A stretch of DNA of 54,443 nt from a virus: positions 1 through 54,443 of IMG/VR virus record IMGVR_UViG_3300047321_000419; one strand, given 5' to 3'. The position numbers and the translations under genes are program-made. Every line of letters starts with the position of its first letter. Within the stretch, counting starts at the first letter, position 1. A model generated the notes under the pieces. That model did not search any database. It saw only the letters and a list, made by a program, of their open reading frames with translations, and had not been told where the DNA came from. Positions 21,370-28,355 of the stretch are shown piece after piece.

Positions 21370-21591
21370 ATGGCGGAATCAATACCTCAATTTGAACTTG
21401 GCGTGCTGCGGCAAATCCTCGCACAACTTCAAGCGCACACCCGCCTGCTTAGGGCGCTAGTCAGGGGAACCAGCATCGAAGTGCTGGAACTCGGCCAATT
21501 AGAGGCCGAAGTCCAGCAGATCATCGACGGCAATACGGATACGGATGTAGCCAGTTTTCAACCCACACTGGATTCAATAACTAAGCAATAA
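21370..21591 (+). CDS. Small helical protein with conserved C-terminal tail
   Basis: A 73-residue protein starting at ATG 21370. Residues 8-50 form a helix or coiled coil (VLRQILAQLQAHTRLLRAL). The last 15 residues, DVASFQPTLDSITKQ, closely match the end of the neighbouring and otherwise unrelated protein at 21604-21966. The function is unknown. Confidence 0.55.
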   Translation: MAESIPQFELGVLRQILAQLQAHTRLLRALVRGTSIEVLELGQLEAEVQQIIDGNTDTDVASFQPTLDSITKQ

Positions 21592-21603
21592 GGAGATACG
21601 AAA

Positions 21604-21966
21604 ATGGCAGTACACAGTTTCAAAAGCGGCGCGGGCACCCTCATGGACGACGACAAGGGCGTCATCCACGCCAACCCTCTTGAGGCGGACGGCGTTACCC
21701 CGGCCCCTCTCGGCACTATGGTCCCGACCTACGCGGCGGACGTGGCGACCTTCGGCGTGCTCGACCCGACCGTTGACCCGACTGGCGCGACCTGCGGCTG
21801 GACCTCCGTGAAGGGTCAGGCTGGCGTGACCACCGTGACCGTATCCGGCACCAACGCAGACGGCACAGCGGCGACCGGCTCGATCGTCATCACCACGACC
21901 ATCGACCCTGCGGAGCAGGACGTGGTAAGCTTCGGGCCGACGCTCGATAGCGTCACCAAGCAATAA
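21604..21966 (+). CDS. Ig-like domain protein with the same C-terminal tail
   Basis: A 120-residue protein after TAAGGAG. Residues about 30-103 look like a bacterial Ig-like (BIG2-type) beta domain (GVTTVTVSGTNADGTAATG). The final residues DVVSFGPTLDSVTKQ match the tail of the preceding gene product at the protein level but not closely at the DNA level. Such Ig domains usually decorate virions or bind carbohydrates. Confidence 0.6.
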   Translation: MAVHSFKSGAGTLMDDDKGVIHANPLEADGVTPAPLGTMVPTYAADVATFGVLDPTVDPTGATCGWTSVKGQAGVTTVTVSGTNADGTAATGSIVITTTIDPAEQDVVSFGPTLDSVTKQ

Positions 21967-22057
21967 AGGATAGGTGCCCGGCCGGTAGCAATGCCCATAA
22001 CGGCTCGTACTCCCCCTACGAGCCAGCCCGAGGCCGGGCTCCTAAAAGGAGACTCCG
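21967..22057 (+). promoter_or_regulatory. Structured leader with two mutually exclusive hairpins
   Basis: This 91-base gap holds a perfect 8-bp hairpin (GGCTCGTA 22002-22009 with TACGAGCC 22017-22024, 7-nt loop) nested inside an outer stem GCCCGGCC (21976-21983) with GGCCGGGC (22032-22039). The 3' arm of the outer stem can instead form a local hairpin AGCCCG/CGGGCT (22025-22030 with 22035-22040) just before the RBS AAAAGGAG of the holin-like gene. There is no U-tract, so a simple terminator is unlikely. It could tune expression of the lysis genes. Confidence 0.55.
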
Positions 22058-22276
22058 ATGCTTGAATGCCTTATTTATCTAATCGTGTGGGTGATCATTG
22101 CGGTCATCGTGCTCTACATCCTGGAGAGCGTGTTGGCCCCGTTCATTACCTTGCCGCCGCCCGTTTATATGCTGATTCGGCTGTTAATCGGGTTGCTGGT
22201 GCTTATCGCTTTTTTGAACTGTACTGGGCTTGTGGGCGGGATGGGCCACTACGGCCTCGATTTTGGAAGGCGCTAA
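22058..22276 (+). CDS. Holin-like small membrane protein
   Basis: A 72-residue protein with two hydrophobic helices (residues about 4-24 and 36-58, e.g. LIYLIVWVIIAVIVLYIL and LLIGLLVLIAFLNC) and a short charged C-terminus (FGRR). It sits directly upstream of another small membrane protein and a muralytic enzyme, the expected place for a holin or antiholin. Its translation start follows the structured leader. Confidence 0.55.
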   Translation: MLECLIYLIVWVIIAVIVLYILESVLAPFITLPPPVYMLIRLLIGLLVLIAFLNCTGLVGGMGHYGLDFGRR

Positions 22277-22600
22277 ATGCCCGACGAAACCATACCGCCG
22301 ACCACCGAAACCAAGACCGAGAAGCACGAAACGGTCGTTACCAAGGGCGACCCCACGGCGGAGCCTGAAACGCTCCGCAATGTGATGACCGACAAGCCCT
22401 TCCTCATTACGCTGGTCGTCATGTTCCAATTCTTCTTCCTGGTCATCTACTTCAGCGCGGAGCCTTCGCAGATGGCTAACGAGGCCAAGCAAATAGTTCT
22501 GCAAGCCTATGTCGTCGCCTTCTCCGCGGGATGGGGATTCTGGTTGGGGTCGAGCCACAGCAGCCAGCAGAAAGACAAGGTTATCGCGGGGAAAATGTGA
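22277..22600 (+). CDS. Holin-like membrane protein 2
   Basis: A 107-residue protein starting at the base after the upstream stop. The hydrophilic N-terminus (about 40 residues) is followed by two hydrophobic segments (about 44-63, ITLVVMFQFFFLVIYF, and 76-93, AYVVAFSAGWGFWLG) and a polar Ser/Gln/Lys tail. Its GTGA overlap couples it to the endolysin gene. It is a candidate holin, with the preceding gene as alternative or partner. Confidence 0.6.
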   Translation: MPDETIPPTTETKTEKHETVVTKGDPTAEPETLRNVMTDKPFLITLVVMFQFFFLVIYFSAEPSQMANEAKQIVLQAYVVAFSAGWGFWLGSSHSSQQKDKVIAGKM

Positions 22601-22944
22601 ACACCGCAGACTTTCTCGTATGCCTTGGCAAGACGGAATCGCACGACAATCCGAACGCGCCGTTAGGGGACGCCGGCCGAGCGCTGGGCCGGTTCCAGGT
22701 GCATCCCGACTGGGTGCATACGCAGGAAGTCGCCTTCGGCCTCCAGCCAATTGTCAACGAGACATGGGATTCATTCATCACGCGGCTGGTGACAGCTTTT
22801 TTCAACCGGCACGTCAAGGATATGGACGAGATCGAGGTCGCGATGTATTTCCACTTGGGCCACCACACGCTGCCCACGGACGCGGATTGGGACGCGCACT
22901 ATGCCGAGCGGTTCCAGACCTTCGCGGCGGACTTCGAGCGATGA
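22597..22944 (+). CDS. Endolysin, lysozyme/transglycosylase-like
   Basis: A 115-residue protein with a GTG start overlapping the upstream stop. It contains KTESHDNPNAPLGDAGRALG followed by RFQVHPDW, the pattern of small muramidase/transglycosylase-like domains in which a catalytic Glu (here E12) is followed by a Gly/Gln substrate-binding motif. It is short compared with usual endolysins and has no cell-wall-binding domain. Position next to holin-like genes supports a role in lysis. Confidence 0.7.
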   Translation: MNTADFLVCLGKTESHDNPNAPLGDAGRALGRFQVHPDWVHTQEVAFGLQPIVNETWDSFITRLVTAFFNRHVKDMDEIEVAMYFHLGHHTLPTDADWDAHYAERFQTFAADFER

Positions 22945-23045
22945 AAACGTACAAATCGCCATATCCGCCCGCGTGGACGTTCCTGATACCGCTCGGAATC
23001 GTCGTCGCACTGGCGGTCGGCCTGCACGTTATTTTCTGTTTATAA
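22941..23045 (+). CDS. Tiny single-span membrane protein
   Basis: A 34-residue ORF in ATGA overlap with the endolysin stop. It has one hydrophobic helix (FLIPLGIVVALAVGLHVIF). It may be a spanin-like or holin-accessory peptide; it is too short for a conventional inner-membrane spanin. Confidence 0.5.
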   Translation: MKTYKSPYPPAWTFLIPLGIVVALAVGLHVIFCL

Positions 23046-23057
23046 AGGGAGGATACT

Positions 23058-23534
23058 ATGAAACGAATCGCAATCGCACTAATCGCGCTGGCCCTGATCG
23101 GCTGCGCTACGCAGACCTCCGGGCCGGTCATCCCCGGCACCGAAGCCGGTGGACGCCTGAGCCATCTCATCGGGCAGAACGTGCTGATGGACGACGGGAC
23201 GGTCCTGACGCTCTACGCGACGAACAACTGCAACGTCGCCGCAGCGCAGGAGTTCCGCCTTACCGTGATGGCCTGCGAGGGGCAGCTTGCGGCCCTAGCT
23301 GGCGGCGCGATCATCCCGGCGAATCTGGTGACGGCGATTAACGACGCCTGCCAGATCCTCGGGTACACCAACGGAAGCAACCAGCTATTGCCCGCGTTCT
23401 CGCAAGGAGTAGTGCCCGGCCCGGCCGCGGCGTGCCTTCAGCCTGCCTCAAAGATTGGTCCTGCCCCACTTGGCGAGCCCCTGAAGCCGCTGCTGTTGGC
23501 TGGGCCGCAACCGTCAGTCCATATGGTGAAGTAA
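23058..23534 (+). CDS. Lipoprotein in the lysis cassette
   Basis: A 158-residue protein after GGGAGG. The N-terminus KRIAIALIALALIGC is a lipoprotein signal with Cys16 as the lipidated residue. The mature part has several Cys and a Pro-rich C-terminus. An outer-membrane lipoprotein downstream of an endolysin recalls an o-spanin (Rz1-type), though it is longer than most. The adjacent 34-residue membrane peptide might be its partner. Confidence 0.65.
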   Translation: MKRIAIALIALALIGCATQTSGPVIPGTEAGGRLSHLIGQNVLMDDGTVLTLYATNNCNVAAAQEFRLTVMACEGQLAALAGGAIIPANLVTAINDACQILGYTNGSNQLLPAFSQGVVPGPAAACLQPASKIGPAPLGEPLKPLLLAGPQPSVHMVK

Positions 23535-23677
23535 TGAACAACGGAATAGAGATTGAGAAACTCATATACGTACCGAAGGACAACGCCGACGCCGAAGAAT
23601 ACGCGAAGGCCATGCTACGACAGACCGGCCACAGCGAAGAAGACATCGCCGATTACATGTCGCGCCGCATCAAATAG
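23534..23677 (+). CDS. Small helical protein of unknown function
   Basis: A 47-residue protein starting in a TAATG overlap. It is charged and helical (KDNADAEEYAKAMLRQTG), with no membrane segment. It is followed by an RBS GGGGG and the protease gene. The function is unknown. Confidence 0.5.
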   Translation: MNNGIEIEKLIYVPKDNADAEEYAKAMLRQTGHSEEDIADYMSRRIK

Positions 23678-23686
23678 GGGGTTTTA

Positions 23687-24520
23687 ATGATCGGCAAAGC
23701 TACTGACCACACTGGCGTCGAGCGCAAACTGAATTACCTCTGGGACGGCCCGACACGGATTCCGCACTACCAGCCCTTGAGGACATTCGGGGCCACCTCG
23801 GCGCCGCCGTTTATGACGATCATCGGTAAATGCCCGCGCATCACCGACCAAGGCCAACAGGGCGCGTGCACGGGCCATTCGTCCGTCGCTCCGTACTACA
23901 TCGCCGAGGTCAACGCGGGTCGCACGCCGTTCATTCCATCGCCGGCATTCATCTACTACAACGAGCGGCTAATCAACGGCCAGACCGACCAGGACGCGGG
24001 CGCTTCCATCTCCGACATCTATCGCGCGGGGAACAAGTACGGCATCTGCCCCGACAACCTGATGCCTTACGATGAGAGCGATTTCACGACACCGCCGCCA
24101 CAGATCGCCTACGCTACGGCAGTATCCCACCGCGCGCATATCTACGCGCCGGTGCCGCAGCTTCTCGAGAACCTGATCGGCTGCCTCCATCACGGCGGCT
24201 TTCCGGTGAGCATCGGCGTCAGCGTCTATCAGAGCTTTATGGACGCGAGAGACGGCAACATTCCGATGCCGGGGGCGAAGGAGAATCTGCTTGGCGGGCA
24301 CGCGCTGAGCTTGGTCGGCTACAACAATACCGATCAGCCGCAGCCCTGCCCCTACCCGATGGCCGACGCCGAGGGCGTCATCACGATACCGCCTAAGAGT
24401 TTCGTGTTCCGTAATTCCTGGGGCATTCTCTGGGGCCAGAAGGGCTACGGGTTCTTCCCGTTCGCGTACATGCTGGACTCGGGGCTGTCGTCAGATTTCT
24501 GGATGATTCGCAGTATATGA
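23687..24520 (+). CDS. Papain-like (C1) cysteine protease
   Basis: A 277-residue protein with the papain triad in order: Cys61 in DQGQQGACTGHS (compare the papain QGxCGSCW box), His205 in LLGGHALSLVGYN, and Asn243 in FRNSWGILWG. The C1 fold is also indicated by PSPAFIYYNERL. There is no signal peptide or propeptide, so it acts in the cytoplasm or after lysis, or enters the virion. Possible roles are cleavage of host proteins or of a phage precursor. C1 proteases are uncommon but known in large-genome phages. Confidence 0.85.
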   Translation: MIGKATDHTGVERKLNYLWDGPTRIPHYQPLRTFGATSAPPFMTIIGKCPRITDQGQQGACTGHSSVAPYYIAEVNAGRTPFIPSPAFIYYNERLINGQTDQDAGASISDIYRAGNKYGICPDNLMPYDESDFTTPPPQIAYATAVSHRAHIYAPVPQLLENLIGCLHHGGFPVSIGVSVYQSFMDARDGNIPMPGAKENLLGGHALSLVGYNNTDQPQPCPYPMADAEGVITIPPKSFVFRNSWGILWGQKGYGFFPFAYMLDSGLSSDFWMIRSI

Positions 24521-24696
24521 GCAACGGCGGCGAAGCCGAGGTCATTCCGGTAGCGCCCGACGCGCCGGCCAGCGGCAAGGACTTCGACGACCGCCTGCCC
24601 AAGCCTAGCGGAGACGGGCCGTCGGAGGTCATCGAGATTCCCGAAGGGCCTCCTGCCGCAGTTTACAGGCGTTGCACTCTCCGCAGCCGGCGTTGA
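24517..24696 (+). CDS. Small acidic/proline-rich protein
   Basis: A 59-residue ORF in ATGA overlap with the protease stop. The first 45 residues are Pro/Glu/Asp-rich and the end is Arg-rich (RRCTLRSRR). Its last 68 bases run antisense through the 3' end of the queC gene. The Arg-rich end may simply reflect that overlap. Low-complexity; moderate doubt. Confidence 0.4.
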   Translation: MSNGGEAEVIPVAPDAPASGKDFDDRLPKPSGDGPSEVIEIPEGPPAAVYRRCTLRSRR

Positions 24697-25183
24697 TGTA
24701 GCAACTCACCGTTTTCTCAATCGGCACGCCTCGCCGCTTGGCCTCGGCGATAACCATTCGCTTCGTCATGTTGATCAGCGGGCGCTTGATCTTAACCTCG
24801 CGTCCTTGAGCAGCCTGCATTTGCTCGAAAGCGATAAAGAACGCCTCGCGACAGTCAGGGTAATCGGCCTGATCGTCGGCATTTGAGCCGATATAGATGC
24901 GACCGCCAGAATCAGGCAGCATCGCCGCCGCCAAGCTCAGGAACATCGCGTTGCGACCTGGAATCAGGTTTGTCCCGCTAGCGTCCACCGAGCGCGGAAA
25001 TTCCGTTACGTGGACCCGCGCCGATTCGATCCCTAGTTCGTCCAGCGCTTGAAGTTCATAGCGATTCTGTCCGTAATCGACGCTGAGCATAGCCACTGAA
25101 TCCTCATCTCGCTTCGCTAAGAGAGCGCAGAGCGTTGAGTCGATTCCGCCAGAAACGAGAACGACTGTTGAGCATTTATACAT
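24629..25183 (-). CDS. queC: 7-cyano-7-deazaguanine synthase (QueC)
   Basis: A 184-residue protein. I start it at the Met before YKCSTVVLV because an AAGGGAG lies upstream and the N-terminal strand then matches the family. It converts 7-carboxy-7-deazaguanine to preQ0 with ATP and ammonia. Seen are the PP-loop SGGIDST, SVDYGQ, the GRNAMFLSLAA segment, ADYPDCR, and the zinc site CYINAGCGECNACKLR. It is slightly shorter than cellular QueC. It overlaps the DpdA-like gene by 67 bases and ends the minus-strand operon. With that gene it points to 7-deazaguanine DNA modification. Confidence 0.9.
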   Translation of the reverse strand: MYKCSTVVLVSGGIDSTLCALLAKRDEDSVAMLSVDYGQNRYELQALDELGIESARVHVTEFPRSVDASGTNLIPGRNAMFLSLAAAMLPDSGGRIYIGSNADDQADYPDCREAFFIAFEQMQAAQGREVKIKRPLINMTKRMVIAEAKRRGVPIEKTVSCYINAGCGECNACKLRQEALRESR

Positions 25184-25758
25184 CTCACCCACTCCCTTAG
25201 TTGAGGCCAATTTGCATCGAAGCCGAAGGCTAATCGCGTGCCGTCAACCGAATCGGCCCCCGCCCTCGCCGCCAAGATAATTCGCTCTGGTGTATTCACG
25301 CGGCCATAGTGCGCCCATACGCCACGAGCGCGGGCCGCTTGGACAAGTTGCGCAGCGAACGCGCTCTCTTTCCAAGGAATCGAGCCGCCGATAAATATGC
25401 CGTCGATGTCCTGCCAAGGCGTTGATTCGACGGTCAGCCCGTCTTGAGCTACGAGCGTCGCGCGATGGCCCTCGGAACGCAGCGTTCTTAAGGCGGATTC
25501 GGCCCGTCTGAGCGTTTCCGGCATGTCATACGGTACGTCGGGCGCGTTGACGAACAAGCAAGCCTCACGCGGTCCTTTGCGGTCCAGCCAGCGCAGGTAC
25601 TTGTCGAGATTGAAAGCATCGGGATGGCGGAAGCAGCCCGTATCTGCCGCCCAGGTCGCACCCTCGGGCAGGCGATTGCCGATGCGGGGCGTCAGCAGAA
25701 AGCCGAAATGCGGCTCGATGGCGACTGGCCCTCGCACCGCTCCGCTTAGGTAAATCAT
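25117..25758 (-). CDS. dpdA: DpdA-like DNA guanine transglycosylase
   Basis: A 213-residue TGT-fold protein of the compact phage type, expected to exchange guanine in DNA for a 7-deazaguanine. The start is the ATG in an ATGA overlap with the upstream stop. Characteristic segments are WAADTGCFRHPDAF, CLFVNAPDVPYD, VAQDGL, DGIFIGGSIPWK, WAHYGRVNT and GADSVDGTRLAFG; the Asp residues of ADTG, APD and SVDG correspond to the TGT active-site region. It is adjacent to queC. The earlier pathway enzymes (FolE, QueD, QueE) are not seen here, so the host probably supplies precursor. Confidence 0.8.
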   Translation of the reverse strand: MIYLSGAVRGPVAIEPHFGFLLTPRIGNRLPEGATWAADTGCFRHPDAFNLDKYLRWLDRKGPREACLFVNAPDVPYDMPETLRRAESALRTLRSEGHRATLVAQDGLTVESTPWQDIDGIFIGGSIPWKESAFAAQLVQAARARGVWAHYGRVNTPERIILAARAGADSVDGTRLAFGFDANWPQLREWVRCINAQQSFSFLAESTQRSALS

Positions 25759-25910
25759 TCTGGCTCTTGGCAATCGTGGTGCATGGCCGAAATGAAATAG
25801 CGCTGGCAGGGGACATGGAACCAACAATCGTCCATGCCGTAGTCGATGGCCGTGGCGCAGAGCGGGATTTGCACCCAGATTGGCGGTAGCGGTTGCGTTG
25901 GGGCGCTCAC
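25755..25910 (-). CDS. Small Cys/His-containing protein
   Basis: A 51-residue protein with a GTG start overlapping the upstream stop (GTGA) and a stop overlapping the dpdA start (ATGA). It has four Cys and three His in the second half (CWFHVPCQRYFISAMHHDC), possibly a metal site. The function is unknown; the double overlap supports that it is translated. Confidence 0.5.
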   Translation of the reverse strand: MSAPTQPLPPIWVQIPLCATAIDYGMDDCWFHVPCQRYFISAMHHDCQEPE

Positions 25911-26083
25911 GGCTTCTCCTCCAGTACGCGCACGGCGTCGTTTAAGAACCGCACCGCCTCGCGCAAGCTGTTTAATTCGATCTCCTGCTCGTCGATATGG
26001 GCGAGCAATAGACACACGACGCTCTGGCGGTTCCCATCGCCCCATGCACGTTTGATTTCGTCGAGTTTTCCCTTCGTCAGCAT
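25907..26083 (-). CDS. Small helical protein of unknown function
   Basis: A 58-residue protein. The start ATG (26083) overlaps the upstream gene by 7 bases. The C-terminal half is a long helix (HIDEQEIELNSLREAVRFL), likely a coiled coil. No family recognised. It is part of the early leftward operon. Confidence 0.55.
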   Translation of the reverse strand: MLTKGKLDEIKRAWGDGNRQSVVCLLLAHIDEQEIELNSLREAVRFLNDAVRVLEEKP

Positions 26084-26250
26084 CGCTTCGCATCCAGGCA
26101 CGGGACGATACTAAAATACCAAGTGTTGCTGTGCGGGATGGGCGCGTGAACGAACATCTGCGCGGCGAGTGTTCGAGCTTCGTCCTTCGTCGGAGCTTCG
26201 TAGTATCGCGTGCCGCACTCTATGACTGAACAATCGACGATCCACATCAT
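26077..26250 (-). CDS. Small hypothetical protein
   Basis: A 57-residue protein starting at an ATGATG that overlaps the stop of the upstream gene. It contains TRYYEAPTKDEARTLAAQM, a short alpha/beta pattern, and several Cys. It is chosen over the overlapping Arg-rich ORF in another frame because both ends fit the overlap chain of the operon. The function is unknown. Confidence 0.5.
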   Translation of the reverse strand: MMWIVDCSVIECGTRYYEAPTKDEARTLAAQMFVHAPIPHSNTWYFSIVPCLDAKRC

Positions 26251-26447
26251 AGCGCGTACCTGAAGTCGCGGGTGGCCGTGAACGGGAAGCCGTCCTCGTC
26301 GAACACGTCATCGCCCTCGCAATGGCAGCAAACCGGCCGGCCGAATTTGCTCACCTTGACCTCGACGACTTCGCCCCACTTCTCGCACTCCTCGTTCAGG
26401 CAGACGCCGGGGCGGCTCACGTAGGTGTTTCGTGCTTCGTATTTCAT
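26247..26447 (-). CDS. Small zinc-ribbon-like protein
   Basis: A 66-residue protein preceded by GTGAGGAAG. CLNEEC and, about 18 residues later, CCHC form a two-knuckle zinc ribbon (residues about 16-45), followed by an acidic stretch and a basic end. Such mini-ribbons are frequent in phage early operons and often bind nucleic acid or RNA polymerase; no specific function is assigned. Confidence 0.6.
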   Translation of the reverse strand: MKYEARNTYVSRPGVCLNEECEKWGEVVEVKVSKFGRPVCCHCEGDDVFDEDGFPFTATRDFRYAL

Positions 26448-26548
26448 CGCTTCCTCACTTTCCAAAGTTCGAGAACCGCCCAAACCGTCAGCCAATTCAT
26501 AACGAAATTACATATGACGAACGTCAAAATCAGTCCTTCGTAGGGCAC
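26444..26548 (-). CDS. Tiny single-span membrane protein
   Basis: A 34-residue ORF with a GTG start 7 bases after GAAGGAG and an ATGA overlap with the zinc-ribbon gene. One hydrophobic helix (ILTFVICNFVMNWLTVWAV) is followed by a basic tail (KVRKR). It also overlaps the 3' end of the upstream gene. Moderate confidence because of its size. Confidence 0.45.
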   Translation of the reverse strand: MPYEGLILTFVICNFVMNWLTVWAVLELWKVRKR

Positions 26549-26808
26549 GCTGCTTTCTCCTTCTCGTACTCGGCTTCAAGTTTCTTGATTTGCTTGGCGT
26601 ACCATTGCGCCCGCTCGACGCGCTTCAGCGCCACGCAGCACCCGCACAGGAAGATGAAGGCGCGGCCCTCGCGACGCTCCCTGCCATATAGCTCATAGAT
26701 TTGCGAGGCGATATGCTCGCAGCCGCCCAGCTCGCACGCGCGCCCGTTGGCCTGATACATCTCGGGCAGCGCCTCGTCGAGGTCGATTTCGCCAGTCTCG
26801 GTATTCAC
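26530..26808 (-). CDS. Hypothetical Cys-containing protein
   Basis: A 92-residue protein with a GTG start in a GTGA overlap with the annealing-protein gene. It contains CELGGCEH and, about 25 residues later, CGCC, which could form one zinc site, then a C-terminal charged helix (QWYAKQIKKLEAEYEKEK). It is co-translated with the recombination protein and might be its partner; the function is not recognised. Confidence 0.55.
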   Translation of the reverse strand: MNTETGEIDLDEALPEMYQANGRACELGGCEHIASQIYELYGRERREGRAFIFLCGCCVALKRVERAQWYAKQIKKLEAEYEKEKAACPTKD

Positions 26809-27692
26809 GAGTTTGCCTCCTCGGCCGCCTTGCACATCTCGTCATAGACCGGGCCCTTCCAAGGAATCTGGGCTGCGTCGGCAAAGCCGAACTGGTCGAG
26901 AACCTGCTTCGCGACTTCCTTGCTCTTGGCGATGGCCCAGAAACGCCGCTGCTTGCCCTCGCTGATGCCACCGTTGGTGTTGGTGCTCGGATTCTGCTGG
27001 CGGACGCGCTCCTCGGCTTGGTTGATGATTTTCTCAGCCTTCGCGATGTCCTTCGAGGGCGGATTATTGCGCTGGCTGTAGCCCAGCACGATCGAATCCC
27101 GCTTCTCAAGGAAAATCGCGTATTGCGGGTTGGTCATCTTCTCAGGCTTGTCGACGCTGAACCAGGGGCCGAACACGGCCTTGAAGTCGACGCCGAAGCT
27201 GCGGCACCACTGCGTCACGCTGAGGGCTTGCGCATCGGTCACGGCCTCGTCCGACGAGGCTTGGAAGCTATCGGCTGGGTCAGGATTATCGGCAGGGAGT
27301 ACGCCCTCATCCCATTCAGCTTCTAAAGCTCGACGTTCATCGGGCTCGACGTGTTCATGGCGCTTGTTCTCGATTTCGTTGCGCGACGCGATGCCCCGCT
27401 TGACCTCGAAGCCCAGCGCGGCGAGCGCCCGTCCCCACGCGGAGGTTTCCGTGTTCTCCAATTCACTGCCGATGGTGTATGTAGTCTTGCCGGGGAGCGC
27501 CATATATGAGTGCCCAATGCCCGGAAGCGGGTCACCAGCCTTCCGATAGGCGTAAGCCTTCACCACCACCCGCTTTTCGCTAAACTCGACGATTTCGGAC
27601 TGTATGCTGCCTTCCGGGTGCATTTCATAAAAGGCGATGATCCGCTCGTTGACCTGAATGTAGTCCTTCATCCGCTCGCTATAATCAGCCAT
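26805..27692 (-). CDS. ssDNA-annealing / ERF-like recombination protein (probable)
   Basis: A 295-residue protein after AAGGAGGGG. The N-terminal 120 residues contain YIQVNERIIAFYEMHPEGS, KAYAYR, and TETSAWGRALAALGF followed by GIASRNEIE. This resembles the conserved core of phage single-strand annealing proteins of the ERF/Rad52-like group, where an SA...GRALA helix follows beta strands. The middle is acidic, and the C-terminal part (about 230-290) has a Gly-rich linker and a helical end, possibly a partner-binding tail. Expected role: homologous recombination or annealing of phage DNA. Confidence 0.6.
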   Translation of the reverse strand: MADYSERMKDYIQVNERIIAFYEMHPEGSIQSEIVEFSEKRVVVKAYAYRKAGDPLPGIGHSYMALPGKTTYTIGSELENTETSAWGRALAALGFEVKRGIASRNEIENKRHEHVEPDERRALEAEWDEGVLPADNPDPADSFQASSDEAVTDAQALSVTQWCRSFGVDFKAVFGPWFSVDKPEKMTNPQYAIFLEKRDSIVLGYSQRNNPPSKDIAKAEKIINQAEERVRQQNPSTNTNGGISEGKQRRFWAIAKSKEVAKQVLDQFGFADAAQIPWKGPVYDEMCKAAEEANS

Positions 27693-27704
27693 TGCGTCCC
27701 CTCC

Positions 27705-27869
27705 TTAATCCTTACCAAGCGCCATACCTGCGGGCACCCAAATCAATAATGCAAATCCCACAAGCCAGAAATTCCCGGTGTCCAGTCCATAGACGAACAT
27801 CCAAAGAAATCCGACCAACCACACACTCACGAATATGAGACCGATAAAGCGGCCGAAGTAATCAGCCAT
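27705..27869 (-). CDS. Small two-span membrane protein
   Basis: A 54-residue protein whose start overlaps the upstream stop by 8 bases. It has two hydrophobic helices (LIFVSVWLVGFLWMFVYG and NFWLVGFALLIWVPAGMAL). The RBS for the recombination gene overlaps its end. It may be an early membrane protein, for example for superinfection exclusion, but that is only a guess. Confidence 0.55.
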   Translation of the reverse strand: MADYFGRFIGLIFVSVWLVGFLWMFVYGLDTGNFWLVGFALLIWVPAGMALGKD

Positions 27870-28098
27870 TCTTGTGTCCTCTCACTGCGCACAGGCAGCG
27901 GTAATGCCCCGGCCGATGCCAGCATTGATCCTCGTCGTGTTCGCCGTAGTAGCAGGGACCGCAGACTACATTGCCGTGGCTGGCGTCCTGCTCCCGTTCG
28001 CCCTCGCGGTCGCCGCGGCCCTTCCAGTTATCGTAGGGCTCGCTCGGATAGCCGAGCAGGTCCAGCGCGGCCATGACGGTCTTAAATTCGTGGCTCAT
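27862..28098 (-). CDS. Small Cys/His-rich protein
   Basis: A 78-residue protein starting at ATG 28098 after AGAGGTG. The C-terminal half holds CGPCYYGEHDEDQCWHRPGH, then CLCAVRGH, a probable zinc-binding cluster. The N-terminus is helical. The function is unknown; operon member with overlaps on both sides. Confidence 0.6.
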   Translation of the reverse strand: MSHEFKTVMAALDLLGYPSEPYDNWKGRGDREGEREQDASHGNVVCGPCYYGEHDEDQCWHRPGHYRCLCAVRGHKNG

Positions 28099-28172
28099 CA
28101 CTTCACCTCTTTAACGTATAAAGCATGGTAGAGAACCAATACCGCGACTATGTATAGAACCGCTGAGCACAT
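28098..28172 (-). CDS. Tiny membrane peptide
   Basis: A 24-residue ORF whose ATG follows directly on the upstream stop. A strong RBS (GGAGGAGG) lies inside the upstream gene end. The sequence is one hydrophobic helix (VLYIVAVLVLYHALYV) and a KEVK tail, and its stop overlaps the next ATG. Size makes it uncertain. Confidence 0.45.
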   Translation of the reverse strand: MCSAVLYIVAVLVLYHALYVKEVK

Positions 28173-28355
28173 TTATTTGGCCTCCTCCAGGTCCAGCAGG
28201 ATGTTGAGGCGAATCAGCAGGGCTACCTTGACGCGCTCGAATTCAGGCCAATTACCACGGGCGCCGGTAATCTCGAAACAATGGGTCAGCGCCCGCGTCA
28301 GCATTTCGATTTCGCGGGCGTAGATCGTCGCCTCGGCTTTGGTCTTGTCGTACAT
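28173..28355 (-). CDS. Small helical protein of unknown function
   Basis: A 60-residue protein starting in a TAATG overlap after GGAGAAG. It is all helical (AREIEMLTRALTHCFEI, VKVALLIRLNILLDLEE). No motif identifies it. Position in the early operon, between a coiled-coil protein and a membrane peptide. Confidence 0.55.
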   Translation of the reverse strand: MYDKTKAEATIYAREIEMLTRALTHCFEITGARGNWPEFERVKVALLIRLNILLDLEEAK

